From the NCBI RefSeq assembly GCF_000613245.1, contig NZ_HG964938.1, positions 614,489 through 678,488 of the forward strand: DNA of 64,000 nt. Reading direction: 5' to 3'. The notes beneath the pieces are model-generated. The model made no database searches and was not told where the DNA came from. It saw nothing but the letters and a program-made list of their open reading frames with translations. The translations under genes and the position numbers were made by a program. Positions 24,015 through 32,173 of the stretch are shown here, piece by piece. The stretch's first letter is position 1. The number at the start of each line of letters is the position of its first letter. Origin of the DNA: Mycobacterium asiaticum DSM 44297 (lineage in GTDB: Bacteria; Actinomycetota; Actinomycetes; Mycobacteriales; Mycobacteriaceae).

Positions 24015-25561
24015 GCCCGGCTACTCCGCAGTTCGTGGCCGCGCGTGGTCAGGCAACGGCCGTCGGCCAGCCGCCATTGCCACCCGTGCAGATTGCACGT
24101 CAGGGTGTCACCCTCGATCACACCGAATTTCGACAGGTCGGCCTTCAGGTGCGGACACCGTCGCTGAATCTCCCAGCCGTCCATGGTGATCGATGCGGAG
24201 TCGTCGTGGGTTTCGGCGAACCACCCGTCGGCGTAAGCGATCCGCTCGTCGGTCAGGCACTTGAAGAAGGTGTAGAGGTATTCGTTGTAGCCACCGACGC
24301 GCCAGGCCCGGAAGCGGGTCGACAGGAAGATGGTGTTGACCCAGTCCGGCTCGTTGTCGCGGAGCACCGTGCGCACCAACTGGGGTTCGATCGCGAATCC
24401 GTAGCGGAACTTCTCGTCCGGGATGGGTTCCCGAACCGCTCGTTTGGGGAAGTCCAGGACTACCGTTTCAGGACCGATCACCAGCTCCACCGGGTAGCCG
24501 ATGCCGTCACAGATCTCGTTGCTGCCCAGCATGATCGGCTCGAACAGCGCGCGGAGCGGTTCGAGCAGCGGCTCTCCGGTCGGCTCAGCCCAGCCGGCCT
24601 TCGCGGTGGCCAGGACGGGCGCCATCCGCTGCGCGTAGTCGGCGATGTAGGCCGCCTTACCGGTGGTGAAGATCGCCTCGACCTCTTCGGTGGGCAGGGG
24701 ATGGGTCAGGGAGTTCAGCGCCGAGCCGGTGAAGTCCGCGACTGACCCCGGCATCATCAGCAGGCCGCCGCCCTGCCCGTGGCTGCGCATCTGATCGAGG
24801 AACACCATTTGGTCCGGGAAGATGTTCGCCGGATCGCCGCTGTCGTCGTTGAGGTGGCGCAGTTCGGGATCCAGGAAGCACGGCGGGCCGGCCGACGGCA
24901 CCACCCAGGTCGCCCCGACCTGGGCGATGTACTGGCGGGCGCGGTCCATCTGGCGTTGCCGCTTCTGGGTGCCGAACGCCTCCTTGGCGCGGGCCGGCAT
25001 GTCGTAAACCATCGGGTACCAGATCGCGCCCGAGTACTGCAGCAGGTGCACGTCGATCGGACCGAAGTCGGCGGCCAGGATGTCCAGGTCGACCGGTCGC
25101 GCGTCGTTCATGTTGAACACCGTGGTGTCGCCGTCGGAAACCACCAGCGCCGAATCGCCGATGGGGCCGTCGGCGGGGGCGCGCAGAGCGATGATCATGA
25201 TGTCGAGATCGCCCTTGGGACCGGACAGCCGATGCTGCACCGAGTCCCTGGTCTCGACGAACCGGTGGAACCCGAGCTTCTCCAGTTCACTTCGCAAGTC
25301 GGGCACCGGGAAGTCGGGCAGCAACACGACCGCGTCCTTGTTCACGTGGGCGGTCAGCAGCCGGGCGTCGAAGTGGTCCCGGTGCAGATGCGACACATAC
25401 AGGTAGTCACAGTCGCCGAGGGCGTCCCAGTCCAACCCGCTGTTGTCCGGGAACGGGAACCACGACGCGAAGTACGCCGGGTTCACCCACGGGTCGCACA
25501 GGATGCTGCCCGCCCGGGTCTGGATTAGAAAGCCGGCGTGGCCGACGCTGGTGACCTGCAC
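24011..25561 (-). CDS. metallo-beta-lactamase-fold plus Rieske [2Fe-2S] oxygenase-like protein (Rv3818)
   Basis: 516 residues, same as Rv3818. The N-terminal UlaG/CMP-Neu5Ac-hydroxylase-like metallo-beta-lactamase fold has VGHAGFLIQT, CDPWVNPAYF and YVSHLHRDHFD with the HxHxDH metal site. The C-terminal Rieske domain has RRCPHLKADL and LTCNLHGWQW, the CxH and Cx2H cluster ligands. This order (MBL then Rieske) resembles mammalian CMAH in reverse, so a hydroxylase with its own electron-transfer domain is plausible. The substrate is unknown; it is coupled to the small Rv3819-like gene. Confidence 0.88.
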   Translation of the reverse strand: MQVTSVGHAGFLIQTRAGSILCDPWVNPAYFASWFPFPDNSGLDWDALGDCDYLYVSHLHRDHFDARLLTAHVNKDAVVLLPDFPVPDLRSELEKLGFHRFVETRDSVQHRLSGPKGDLDIMIIALRAPADGPIGDSALVVSDGDTTVFNMNDARPVDLDILAADFGPIDVHLLQYSGAIWYPMVYDMPARAKEAFGTQKRQRQMDRARQYIAQVGATWVVPSAGPPCFLDPELRHLNDDSGDPANIFPDQMVFLDQMRSHGQGGGLLMMPGSVADFTGSALNSLTHPLPTEEVEAIFTTGKAAYIADYAQRMAPVLATAKAGWAEPTGEPLLEPLRALFEPIMLGSNEICDGIGYPVELVIGPETVVLDFPKRAVREPIPDEKFRYGFAIEPQLVRTVLRDNEPDWVNTIFLSTRFRAWRVGGYNEYLYTFFKCLTDERIAYADGWFAETHDDSASITMDGWEIQRRCPHLKADLSKFGVIEGDTLTCNLHGWQWRLADGRCLTTRGHELRSSRA

Positions 25562-25620
25562 AAATACCCTTCAGATTCGGCTGAGAAGACGCTGGGAGTT
25601 CGTCCCGAGTTTAGCTGGCG

Positions 25621-26352
25621 TCAAAGGTCGGGGTCTTGCCACAACCGCCGGTAGTAGTCGATCCGAACCGGATCCGGGGTGACGCCGTACGCGTTGAAGA
25701 ACTCCGCCGCCCAGTCCCGACCAGGGTAGTTCCAGCTCAGCGAGAGGGTGGCGACCGCGAGATCCGCCCACCGATCGGCCACGCCCAGGTCACCGAGGTC
25801 GACATGTCCGCAGTAGCGCCCCGCGTCGTCGATCAGTGTGTTGGGGGCGCACGCGTCGCCGTGGCACACCACCAGCCGATCGATCGGCGGCGGATCGGGA
25901 AGGTTCGCCCGGTGCGCGGGGTGCAGCAACGGCAACCGGCTCGCTACCGACCATTCGAACGGGCACGACGACACCGGCAACGCGTCGTGCATGGTGCGTA
26001 ACCCCACTGCGATCGCGGCGACCGCAACCGCCGGCTGCGCCCGCCAGCGCGGGTGCACCGCGGACCGCCCCGGCAGCCCGCGGGTGCGCAGCCATGCGCA
26101 GCCGTCGTCGACCCCGAAATCCAGCACCGGCGGCGCCGGGATGTACCGCGCGGCCCAGCGCAGCCGCCGCGCCTCGGCGGTGAAGTCAACCGAGTATTCG
26201 GCGCCCACCTTGATGAACTCGGCCCCCGAATCCACCCGGAACGTGACGTCGCCCAACTCGTTGCGCCAGACCGCGCGCACCGGTCTGCCGGCCGCCAGCC
26301 GGCGCACCACCGCGGGCACCCCCGTGCGGGGGAAATTAGCTGGGTAGCTCAC
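25621..26352 (-). CDS. aminoglycoside-phosphotransferase-fold kinase (Rv3817-like)
   Basis: 243 residues. The APH/choline-kinase fold is recognised by VCHGDACAPNTLIDD, the catalytic Asp and Asn loop, and by HVDLGDLGVADRWADLA, the DxG-like metal motif. The N-terminal lobe has a short glycine-rich strand and EFIKV for the ATP-binding Lys. It may phosphorylate a small hydroxylated metabolite; resistance to aminoglycosides is not implied by this locus. M. tuberculosis has Rv3817 in the same position. Confidence 0.85.
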   Translation of the reverse strand: MSYPANFPRTGVPAVVRRLAAGRPVRAVWRNELGDVTFRVDSGAEFIKVGAEYSVDFTAEARRLRWAARYIPAPPVLDFGVDDGCAWLRTRGLPGRSAVHPRWRAQPAVAVAAIAVGLRTMHDALPVSSCPFEWSVASRLPLLHPAHRANLPDPPPIDRLVVCHGDACAPNTLIDDAGRYCGHVDLGDLGVADRWADLAVATLSLSWNYPGRDWAAEFFNAYGVTPDPVRIDYYRRLWQDPDL

Positions 26353-26430
26353 CGATGATCCCGTCTCGTCACCCGTCCGGTTTGCACCACTTCAGGTGCC
26401 TGCCAGCCGAGCGCACTAGGCTGATCTGCT

Positions 26431-27210
26431 GTGGAACCGGCATACGGCACTGCCATAACTCTTGCCCGCCTGATATTTCGTCTACAGGGTCTCAAGATCA
26501 CCGTGACGGGGGTAGAGAACCTGCCCACCAGTGGCGGCGCCGTGGTCGCGATCAACCACACCGGCTACCTGGACTTCACCCTTGCCGGCCTGCCCGCCTA
26601 CCGGCAGGGACTGGGCCGGAAAGTGCGGTTCATGGCCAAGCAGGAGGTCTTCGACCACAAGATCGCCGGCCCGCTCATGCGCTCGTTCCGGCACATCCCG
26701 GTGGACCGCGATAGCGGCGCCGCGTCGTATGCCGCGGCGGTCGAGAAACTCAAGGCCGGTGAACTGGTGGGCGTTTACCCCGAGGCCACGATCAGCCGCA
26801 GCTTCGAGATCAAGGAGTTCAAGACCGGCGCCGCACGGATGGCGGTGGAGGCCGGCGTACCGATCGTGCCGCACGTCATCTGGGGCGCCCAGCGGATCTG
26901 GACCAAAGGCCATCCACGGAAGTTGTTCCGGCCCAAGGTGCCGATCCAGGTGATCGTCGGTGAACCGATCGAACCCACGCTGTCCACCGCCGAGTTGACC
27001 GCGCTGCTGCACTCCCGGATGCAGCACCTGTTGATCCGGGCGCAGGAGCAGTACGGGCCGCACCCGGCGGGCGAGTTCTGGGTACCGCACCGGCTCGGTG
27101 GCGGCGCACCCTCGTTGGCCGAAGCGGCCCGCATGGACGCCGATGAGGCTGCGGAGAAGGCGGCGCGCCGTGCCGAGCGAGCGCATCCGTCTGGAGCGCC
27201 GGAGCAGTGA
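26431..27210 (+). CDS. PlsC-type 1-acylglycerol-3-phosphate acyltransferase 1 of 3 (Rv3816c-like)
   Basis: 259 residues from a GTG. PlsC/LPLAT motifs are present: motif I INHTGYLDFTLAG (the NHx4D catalytic pair), motif II near PVDRDSGAASYAA, motif III VYPEATISRSFEIKEFKTGA, and motif IV VPIVPHVIW. It should acylate lysophosphatidate or a related glycolipid at the cytosolic membrane face. It is the first of three adjacent paralogues; the C-terminal 35 residues, rich in Ala/Arg/Glu, extend beyond the domain. Confidence 0.9.
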   Translation: MEPAYGTAITLARLIFRLQGLKITVTGVENLPTSGGAVVAINHTGYLDFTLAGLPAYRQGLGRKVRFMAKQEVFDHKIAGPLMRSFRHIPVDRDSGAASYAAAVEKLKAGELVGVYPEATISRSFEIKEFKTGAARMAVEAGVPIVPHVIWGAQRIWTKGHPRKLFRPKVPIQVIVGEPIEPTLSTAELTALLHSRMQHLLIRAQEQYGPHPAGEFWVPHRLGGGAPSLAEAARMDADEAAEKAARRAERAHPSGAPEQ

Positions 27211-27213
27211 ACG

Positions 27214-27993
27214 ATGGCGGAGCCCACCTATCGCGCCTGCGAGATCCTGGCCCAGTTCCTGGTTCTAGCAACCGGAACCCGGATCACGTACCTCGACGAG
27301 GAAAACATCCCGGAGCGCGGCGGGGCGGTGGTCGCCATCAACCACACCAGCTACGTCGATTGGTTACCAGCCGGATTGGCGATGCGCCGACGCGGCCGTC
27401 GGTTGCGGTTCATGATTAAAGCAGAGATGCAACGGGTCAAGATTGTGAACTTCCTGATCAAACGCAACGGCGCCATTCCGGTGGACCGCAGCTCCGGCGC
27501 GGACGCCTACACCTTCGCCCTCCGGGCGTTACGCGAGGGCGAATTGGTAGCGGTCTATCCCGAGGCGACGATCAGTCGCAGCTTCGAACTCAAGGAGTTC
27601 AAGACGGGTGCCGCGCGGATGGCCGTCGAAGCCGACGTTCCGATCGTGCCGCTGATCGTCTGGGGCACGCAGCGCATCTGGACCAAGGGCCACCCGAAAC
27701 AGTTGGGCTACAACAAGATACCGGTCACCGTCGCGGCGGGGCCGCCGATCCGTGCCACCGCCGACATCTCCTCGACCGGCCAAACGCTGCGCTCGTCGAT
27801 GACGGCGCTGCTGCACCGGGTGCAGCGGGACTACCCGCATCCGGCGGGTGCTTACTGGGTGCCGCATCGGCTCGGTGGTGCAGCGCCGACGGTGGCGGAA
27901 GCAGCGAAAATGGACGCTGACGAGAAGAATGGGGCGAAGGCCGCGCGCCGTACACCGCAGCGGAAGCGGGGAGGAGAGTCGAGACATGGCTGA
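27214..27993 (+). CDS. PlsC-type acyltransferase 2 of 3 (Rv3815c-like)
   Basis: 259 residues from the ATG at 27214, three bases after the previous stop. Motif I is INHTSYVDWLPAG, motif III VYPEATISRSFELKEFKTGA, and motif IV VPIVPLIVWGTQRIW. It is closely related to its two neighbours, so the trio arose by tandem duplication; M. tuberculosis keeps the same three (Rv3814c-Rv3816c). Acyl-chain or acceptor preference cannot be read from the sequence. Confidence 0.9.
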   Translation: MAEPTYRACEILAQFLVLATGTRITYLDEENIPERGGAVVAINHTSYVDWLPAGLAMRRRGRRLRFMIKAEMQRVKIVNFLIKRNGAIPVDRSSGADAYTFALRALREGELVAVYPEATISRSFELKEFKTGAARMAVEADVPIVPLIVWGTQRIWTKGHPKQLGYNKIPVTVAAGPPIRATADISSTGQTLRSSMTALLHRVQRDYPHPAGAYWVPHRLGGAAPTVAEAAKMDADEKNGAKAARRTPQRKRGGESRHG

Positions 27994-28789
27994 GCCGTTC
28001 TTCCGGTTTATGGAATTCTTCGTTCCCTCGGTCGTTGCGCTGAACGGAAACAAGATCACATATCAGGGGCTGGAGAACATCCCCGAGAGCGGCGGCGCGA
28101 TCATCGCGCTCAACCACACCAGCTACGTCGACTGGATCCCGGCGTCGCTCGCCGCGCTGGAACGCAAGCGGCGGTTGCGTTTCATGATCAAAGCCGAGAT
28201 GCAGGAAGTAAAAGCGGTCAACTACGTGATCAAGCACACCCAGTTGATCCCGGTTGATCGCAGCCTGGGCTCGGAGGCGTACGCGGTCGCGGTGCAGCGC
28301 CTCAGGGAAGGCGAACTGGTTGGGTTGCATCCCGAGGCGACCATCAGCCGCAGCTTCGAACTACGGGAATTCAAGACCGGCGCCGCCCGGATGGCGATCG
28401 AGGCGCAGGTGCCGATCGTGCCGATGATCGTCTGGGGCGCGCACCGGATCTGGCCCAAGGACCATCCGAAGAAACTGCTGCGCAACAAGATTCCGATCGC
28501 CGTCGCGATCGGACCACCGCTGTGGCCGCAGGGCACCGCGGAGGAGTTCAATGCCGTACTGCGCCAGGCGATGGAGTCGATGCTCTATTGGGTGCAGGAG
28601 CGCTACCCGCATCCCAAGGGAGAATACTGGGTACCGCGCCGGCTCGGCGGCAGCGCGCCTACCCCGGATGAGTCCAGAGAATTCCGCATCGCCGAACTGG
28701 CCGAGCGGGCGCAGAAGCGAGCGCAAGAGGGCGTCGGGTCCAAGCGGCGAAAGAAGCCGACCCCCGCTGACGACACCGGCAAACTCTGA
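27986..28789 (+). CDS. PlsC-type acyltransferase 3 of 3 (Rv3814c-like)
   Basis: 267 residues from the ATG at 27986, overlapping the preceding gene by eight bases. Motif I is LNHTSYVDWIPAS; motif III is LHPEATISRSFELREFKTGA, with His replacing Tyr at the second position of motif III compared with its neighbours; motif IV is VPIVPMIVWGAHRIW. A C-terminal Lys/Arg-rich tail (RAQKRAQEGVGSKRRKK) may bind acidic lipid headgroups. It is probably cotranscribed with the two upstream paralogues and with the HAD gene downstream. Confidence 0.9.
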   Translation: MAEPFFRFMEFFVPSVVALNGNKITYQGLENIPESGGAIIALNHTSYVDWIPASLAALERKRRLRFMIKAEMQEVKAVNYVIKHTQLIPVDRSLGSEAYAVAVQRLREGELVGLHPEATISRSFELREFKTGAARMAIEAQVPIVPMIVWGAHRIWPKDHPKKLLRNKIPIAVAIGPPLWPQGTAEEFNAVLRQAMESMLYWVQERYPHPKGEYWVPRRLGGSAPTPDESREFRIAELAERAQKRAQEGVGSKRRKKPTPADDTGKL

Positions 28790-28802
28790 CCGACGGAACC
28801 TA

Positions 28803-29621
28803 TTGCTCAACCATCCTGCACTCATCGGGTGCGACGTTGACGGCACCCTGTTCGACGACGACGAAACCCTCAGCCCGCGCACCCGTGCCGCGGTGCGCGC
28901 CGCGGTCGACGGCGGAGCTCATTTCGTGCTGGCCACCGGTCGGCCGCCGCGCTGGATCCGGCCGGTCGTGGACGCGCTCGGCTTCGCACCGACGGCGGTC
29001 TGCGCCAACGGGGCCGTGGTCTACGACCCCGAACACGACCGGGTGATCTCGGCGCGCACGTTGGCCGTCGACACCCTTGCTGCACTCGCCGAGATCATCG
29101 AGCGCGCGATCCCGGGTGCGGGGCTGGCGGTGGAGCGGATCGGTGAGCGGGCTCATGACACCGCAACCCCGCAGTTCGTCAGCTCGCCTGGCTACGAGCA
29201 CGCATGGCTCAACCCCGACAACACGGAGGTATCCGTTGCCGACCTGCTCAGCGCGCCGGCGATCAAGCTGCTCATTCGCAAGGCGGGCGCGTCCAGCGCG
29301 GCGATGGCCAAGTCGCTGGCCCCACACATCGGTGACGAAGGTGACCTGACGTATTCCACCAACAACGGCCTGCTCGAGATAGTGCCGCGGGGTATCAGCA
29401 AAGCCAGCGGCCTGCGCGAGGTCGCCGAGCCGTTGGGGATCAGCGAAGCGGAGATGATCGCCTTCGGCGACATGCCCAACGACGTTCCGATGTTGTTGCG
29501 GGCCGGGCGCGGCGTGGCGATGGGCAACGCGCACCCCGAGGCGCTGGCCGCGGCCGACGAGGTGACCGCCCGCAATTCGGAGGACGGCGTCGCCCGCGTC
29601 CTGGAGCGTTGGTGGTCTTAG
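28803..29621 (+). CDS. HAD-superfamily Cof-type phosphatase (Rv3813c-like)
   Basis: 272 residues from a TTG at 28803, the only in-frame start before the conserved domain; Rv3813c has 273. HAD motif I is GCDVDGTLFDDDE, motif II LATGRPP, motif III the conserved Lys in KLLIRK or later ISKASGLRE, and motif IV IAFGDMPNDVPML. The cap is of the C2/Cof type. It is a phosphatase of small metabolites such as sugar phosphates or nucleotides. It ends the acyltransferase operon 13 bases after the third PlsC gene. This is also the last gene before the accessory island. Confidence 0.88.
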   Translation: MLNHPALIGCDVDGTLFDDDETLSPRTRAAVRAAVDGGAHFVLATGRPPRWIRPVVDALGFAPTAVCANGAVVYDPEHDRVISARTLAVDTLAALAEIIERAIPGAGLAVERIGERAHDTATPQFVSSPGYEHAWLNPDNTEVSVADLLSAPAIKLLIRKAGASSAAMAKSLAPHIGDEGDLTYSTNNGLLEIVPRGISKASGLREVAEPLGISEAEMIAFGDMPNDVPMLLRAGRGVAMGNAHPEALAAADEVTARNSEDGVARVLERWWS

Positions 29622-29724
29622 CCACCTTGCGGCTGCCGAGGCCACCTTGGCCCCCTCAGCCCCAAGGATGTGGGAGACTGCCCGCGTGTAGCGCGACGAC
29701 CGGAGGGGACCGGGAGGACAGCTA

Positions 29725-30522
29725 GTGGGGTCAGAAGAAGACCCGCGGGAAGGTAACGAGCCCGCGGCGGGCAAGCCCGACGATCTCGAGGAGATCGAGC
29801 GTAAGCGGAAAGCCCGTGCCGACGGCGTCACCGAGCAGTTCGACCTGGGTGAGATCGAGCGCCGGGGGAAAGCTCGCGAGGCCGACGCCGCCGAGAAGCC
29901 CAAGCCCCCGAGCGACCGTCCCGCCCCGGAACGGCCCCGCAAGAGCTCGCTGGGTGCGAATCGCAAGGACGGCCCGGGCAAGGTGCCCGACTCGCCACCC
30001 AAGCTCAAGCCGCTCGGCAGCATCCAGTTCCAGGACGCGGCCACCACGAAGCCACGGCCGCCCACCCCCGCGGAGTTGCGCGCCCGGCAGAAATACGAGG
30101 ACAAGCAGCGCGAACTCGAGGAGCAGCGGCTCGCGGCCGAGGCCAAGCGCCAGAAGCAGAAGCGGATCCTGATGGGCTCCGCGGCCGCGGTGGGCGTTGT
30201 CGGCTTGGTCGCCGGCGTGGGCTACTGGTTGCTGTCGCCCAACCATGTCACCGCCCAATGCGTCCGCGACGACCCGAACGGTCAGCCGGTGATCGTTCCC
30301 GACAGCTACTGCACCGGTCACACCCCGGGCCTCAACGGGTTCTTTTTCTGGGGCGGGCATTCTTACCGCTACTACTACGGCAGCTCGGGGTCAGTGGGGC
30401 AACGGCCGGTCGGCGGTTCGACCACTCTGCCGAAGGGGGCCACCGTCACCACCAAATCGGGCACCACAATTCAGCGCGGTGGCATCGGTGGCAGTGGTGG
30501 CAAGGGCGGCGGGGGCTCGTGA
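29725..30522 (+). CDS. YgiB/DUF1190-like membrane-anchored protein with Gly-rich tail
   Basis: 265 residues from a GTG with CGGGAGGA as ribosome binding site. Residues 1-148 are charged, Lys/Arg/Glu/Pro-rich and helical. One transmembrane helix spans about 151-172. The outer part has two Cys (in AQCVRDDPNG and DSYCTGHTPG), an aromatic run FFFWGGHSYRYYYG, and a C-terminus TTIQRGGIGGSGGKGGGGS. The TTxxRGGxG ending resembles the C-terminus of E. coli YgiB/YjfM. It overlaps the ATP-grasp gene by four bases (GTGA), so they are coupled. The exposed Gly tail could be a substrate of that ligase; this is inference. Confidence 0.7.
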   Translation: MGSEEDPREGNEPAAGKPDDLEEIERKRKARADGVTEQFDLGEIERRGKAREADAAEKPKPPSDRPAPERPRKSSLGANRKDGPGKVPDSPPKLKPLGSIQFQDAATTKPRPPTPAELRARQKYEDKQRELEEQRLAAEAKRQKQKRILMGSAAAVGVVGLVAGVGYWLLSPNHVTAQCVRDDPNGQPVIVPDSYCTGHTPGLNGFFFWGGHSYRYYYGSSGSVGQRPVGGSTTLPKGATVTTKSGTTIQRGGIGGSGGKGGGGS

Positions 30523-31685
30523 AACGCGGCAGGACGCCGCCGCGGCCGAACTGGCAGTCGATCGTCGAATCGCAAGGGCTCGTATATGGGACACCGGCGC
30601 GCGATGCCGGGGGCGCGGATCGGCCCTACTGGGACGAGTCGGTCTACTACGAGTTCGAGATGGACGAGATCCTGGCTCTCGAAGCCGACGTGGAACTGCT
30701 GCACTCGATGTGCCTGAATGCCGTCGAGCAGGTGATCTTGATGGAGCGGTACGCGGATTTCGGTCTGCCGGAGTGGAGTTGGCCACATATCGCTGAATCC
30801 TGGCGCCGATCCGACCCACATGTCTACGGCCGCTTCGACTTACGCTACGACGGGCGGCGGCCGGCCGTGCTGCTCGAGTACAACGCCGACACCCCGACCA
30901 CGCTGTTGGAAGCGGCGATCGTGCAGTGGTATTGGCTAAAGGACAAGTTTCCCGGCGACGATCAATGGAACTCGTTGCACGAACAGCTGGTGGACCGCTG
31001 GAAGGCAGTGCGAGATCTGTTGCCCAGCAACGAGTTGCACTTCTCGTGGTCCGGCGTTGAGGCGACCGGCGAGGATCAGATCACCACGACCTACATGCAG
31101 GAGACCGCCGCGGAGGCGGGCTTTCAGACCGTCGGGTTACTGATCGAGGACGTCGGCTGGGACTCCGCGTTGGAGCGGTTCGTGGATCTGGAAGAGGATC
31201 CGATCCAGGCGATCTTCAAGTTGCACCCATGGGAGTGGGTGCTCGATGACCAGTTCGGCAAGTACGTCGTGTCAACGCTGCCGCAGACGATGTGGATCGA
31301 ACCGTTGTGGAAGACGCTGCTGTCGAACAAGGCCATTCTGGCCGTGTTGTGGGAAATGTACCCAGGCCACCCCAACCTGCTGCCCGCATACCTCGACGAC
31401 CCACACGAACTCACCGAGTATGTGCGCAAGCCCAAACTCGGTCGTGAGGGCGCAAACGTCACCATCGTGGGCGCCGGCATGGAGACCGCCACCGGCGGCT
31501 TCTACGGCGAGGAAGGCTTTGTCTACCAGTTGCTCGACCCGTTGCCCGAATTCGACGACATGCGGCCCGCTCTCGGCGCCTGGATCGTCGGCGACACCTC
31601 CGCGGGGCTCGGTATCCGCGAGACGGCCGGGCTCATCACCGACGACGGCGCCGCGTTCGTGCCGCACCGAATCCCGCTCAGGTAA
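30519..31685 (+). CDS. glutathionylspermidine-synthetase-like ATP-grasp ligase (YgiC/YjfC family)
   Basis: 388 residues, close to the 386 of E. coli YgiC. Family motifs in order are VYGRFDLRYDG, VLLEYNADTPTTLLEA, FKLHPWEWVLDDQFG, EPLWKTLLSNKAILAVLWEM, KPKLGREGANV and GGFYGEEGFVYQ, covering the pre-ATP-grasp and nucleotide-binding regions. Such enzymes form an amide bond from a carboxylate and an amine using ATP. Mycobacteria use mycothiol and not glutathione, so true glutathionylspermidine synthesis is unlikely. The start is the GTG overlapping the YgiB-like stop; the DUF350 gene follows after 24 bases. H37Rv lacks this gene at the locus. Confidence 0.9.
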   Translation: MKRGRTPPRPNWQSIVESQGLVYGTPARDAGGADRPYWDESVYYEFEMDEILALEADVELLHSMCLNAVEQVILMERYADFGLPEWSWPHIAESWRRSDPHVYGRFDLRYDGRRPAVLLEYNADTPTTLLEAAIVQWYWLKDKFPGDDQWNSLHEQLVDRWKAVRDLLPSNELHFSWSGVEATGEDQITTTYMQETAAEAGFQTVGLLIEDVGWDSALERFVDLEEDPIQAIFKLHPWEWVLDDQFGKYVVSTLPQTMWIEPLWKTLLSNKAILAVLWEMYPGHPNLLPAYLDDPHELTEYVRKPKLGREGANVTIVGAGMETATGGFYGEEGFVYQLLDPLPEFDDMRPALGAWIVGDTSAGLGIRETAGLITDDGAAFVPHRIPLR

Positions 31686-31709
31686 CCGAAACAAGGGAGT
31701 TGATCTTCG

Positions 31710-32168
31710 ATGACGACAAGCATTGTGGCGCTGCCGCACTCGGACTACTGGACCTGGCTCGGTGGCGGTGCCGCCGCCATCGTCCTGTATTCCATCCTTG
31801 GGTTGGTCCTGATGGTCGTCGGGTTCTACGCCATTGACCTGACGACTCCGGGACCGCTGCGCAAGATGGTCAATGCCGGCAAACCCAACGCCGTCATCGT
31901 GGCTGCCGCCGGGATGGTCAGCATGGCGCTCATCGTGGTGCTGGCGATCTACTCGTCGTCGGGCAAGCTCGGTGAGGGGCTGCTGGCGTCGGCGGTCTTC
32001 GGGTTGGTGGGTATTGCGGCACAGGTGTTGATGATGCGCATCGCCACGGTGGTGATCGGTATCGACATGGACGTGTTGTTCGAGTCGGACGAGTACCGAT
32101 GGGAATCGCGGATTGTGGCGGCAGCGCAGTTCGCGCTGGGCATTGTGGTGGCGGTCGCGATTCTCTGA
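31710..32168 (+). CDS. DUF350 (YjfL-like) membrane protein
   Basis: 152 residues with four transmembrane helices (about 17-40, 59-80, 86-108 and 130-151). The family pattern of paired halves is visible, with FYAIDLTTPGPLRK after helix 1 and MDVLFESDEYRWESRI before helix 4. DUF350 proteins accompany YgiC-type ligases and aminopropyltransferases in several bacteria; their function is unknown, perhaps a channel or anchoring subunit. The gene has an AGGGAG ribosome binding site and closes the three-gene operon. It converges with the PE gene, leaving five bases between. Confidence 0.85.
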   Translation: MTTSIVALPHSDYWTWLGGGAAAIVLYSILGLVLMVVGFYAIDLTTPGPLRKMVNAGKPNAVIVAAAGMVSMALIVVLAIYSSSGKLGEGLLASAVFGLVGIAAQVLMMRIATVVIGIDMDVLFESDEYRWESRIVAAAQFALGIVVAVAIL

Positions 32169-32173
32169 GTTGG

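Noticed and set aside
30519-31685. True glutathionylspermidine synthetase
   Set aside because: Only the ligase fold is shared; mycobacteria make mycothiol and the protein has the YgiC length, without the N-terminal amidase of the E. coli bifunctional enzyme.
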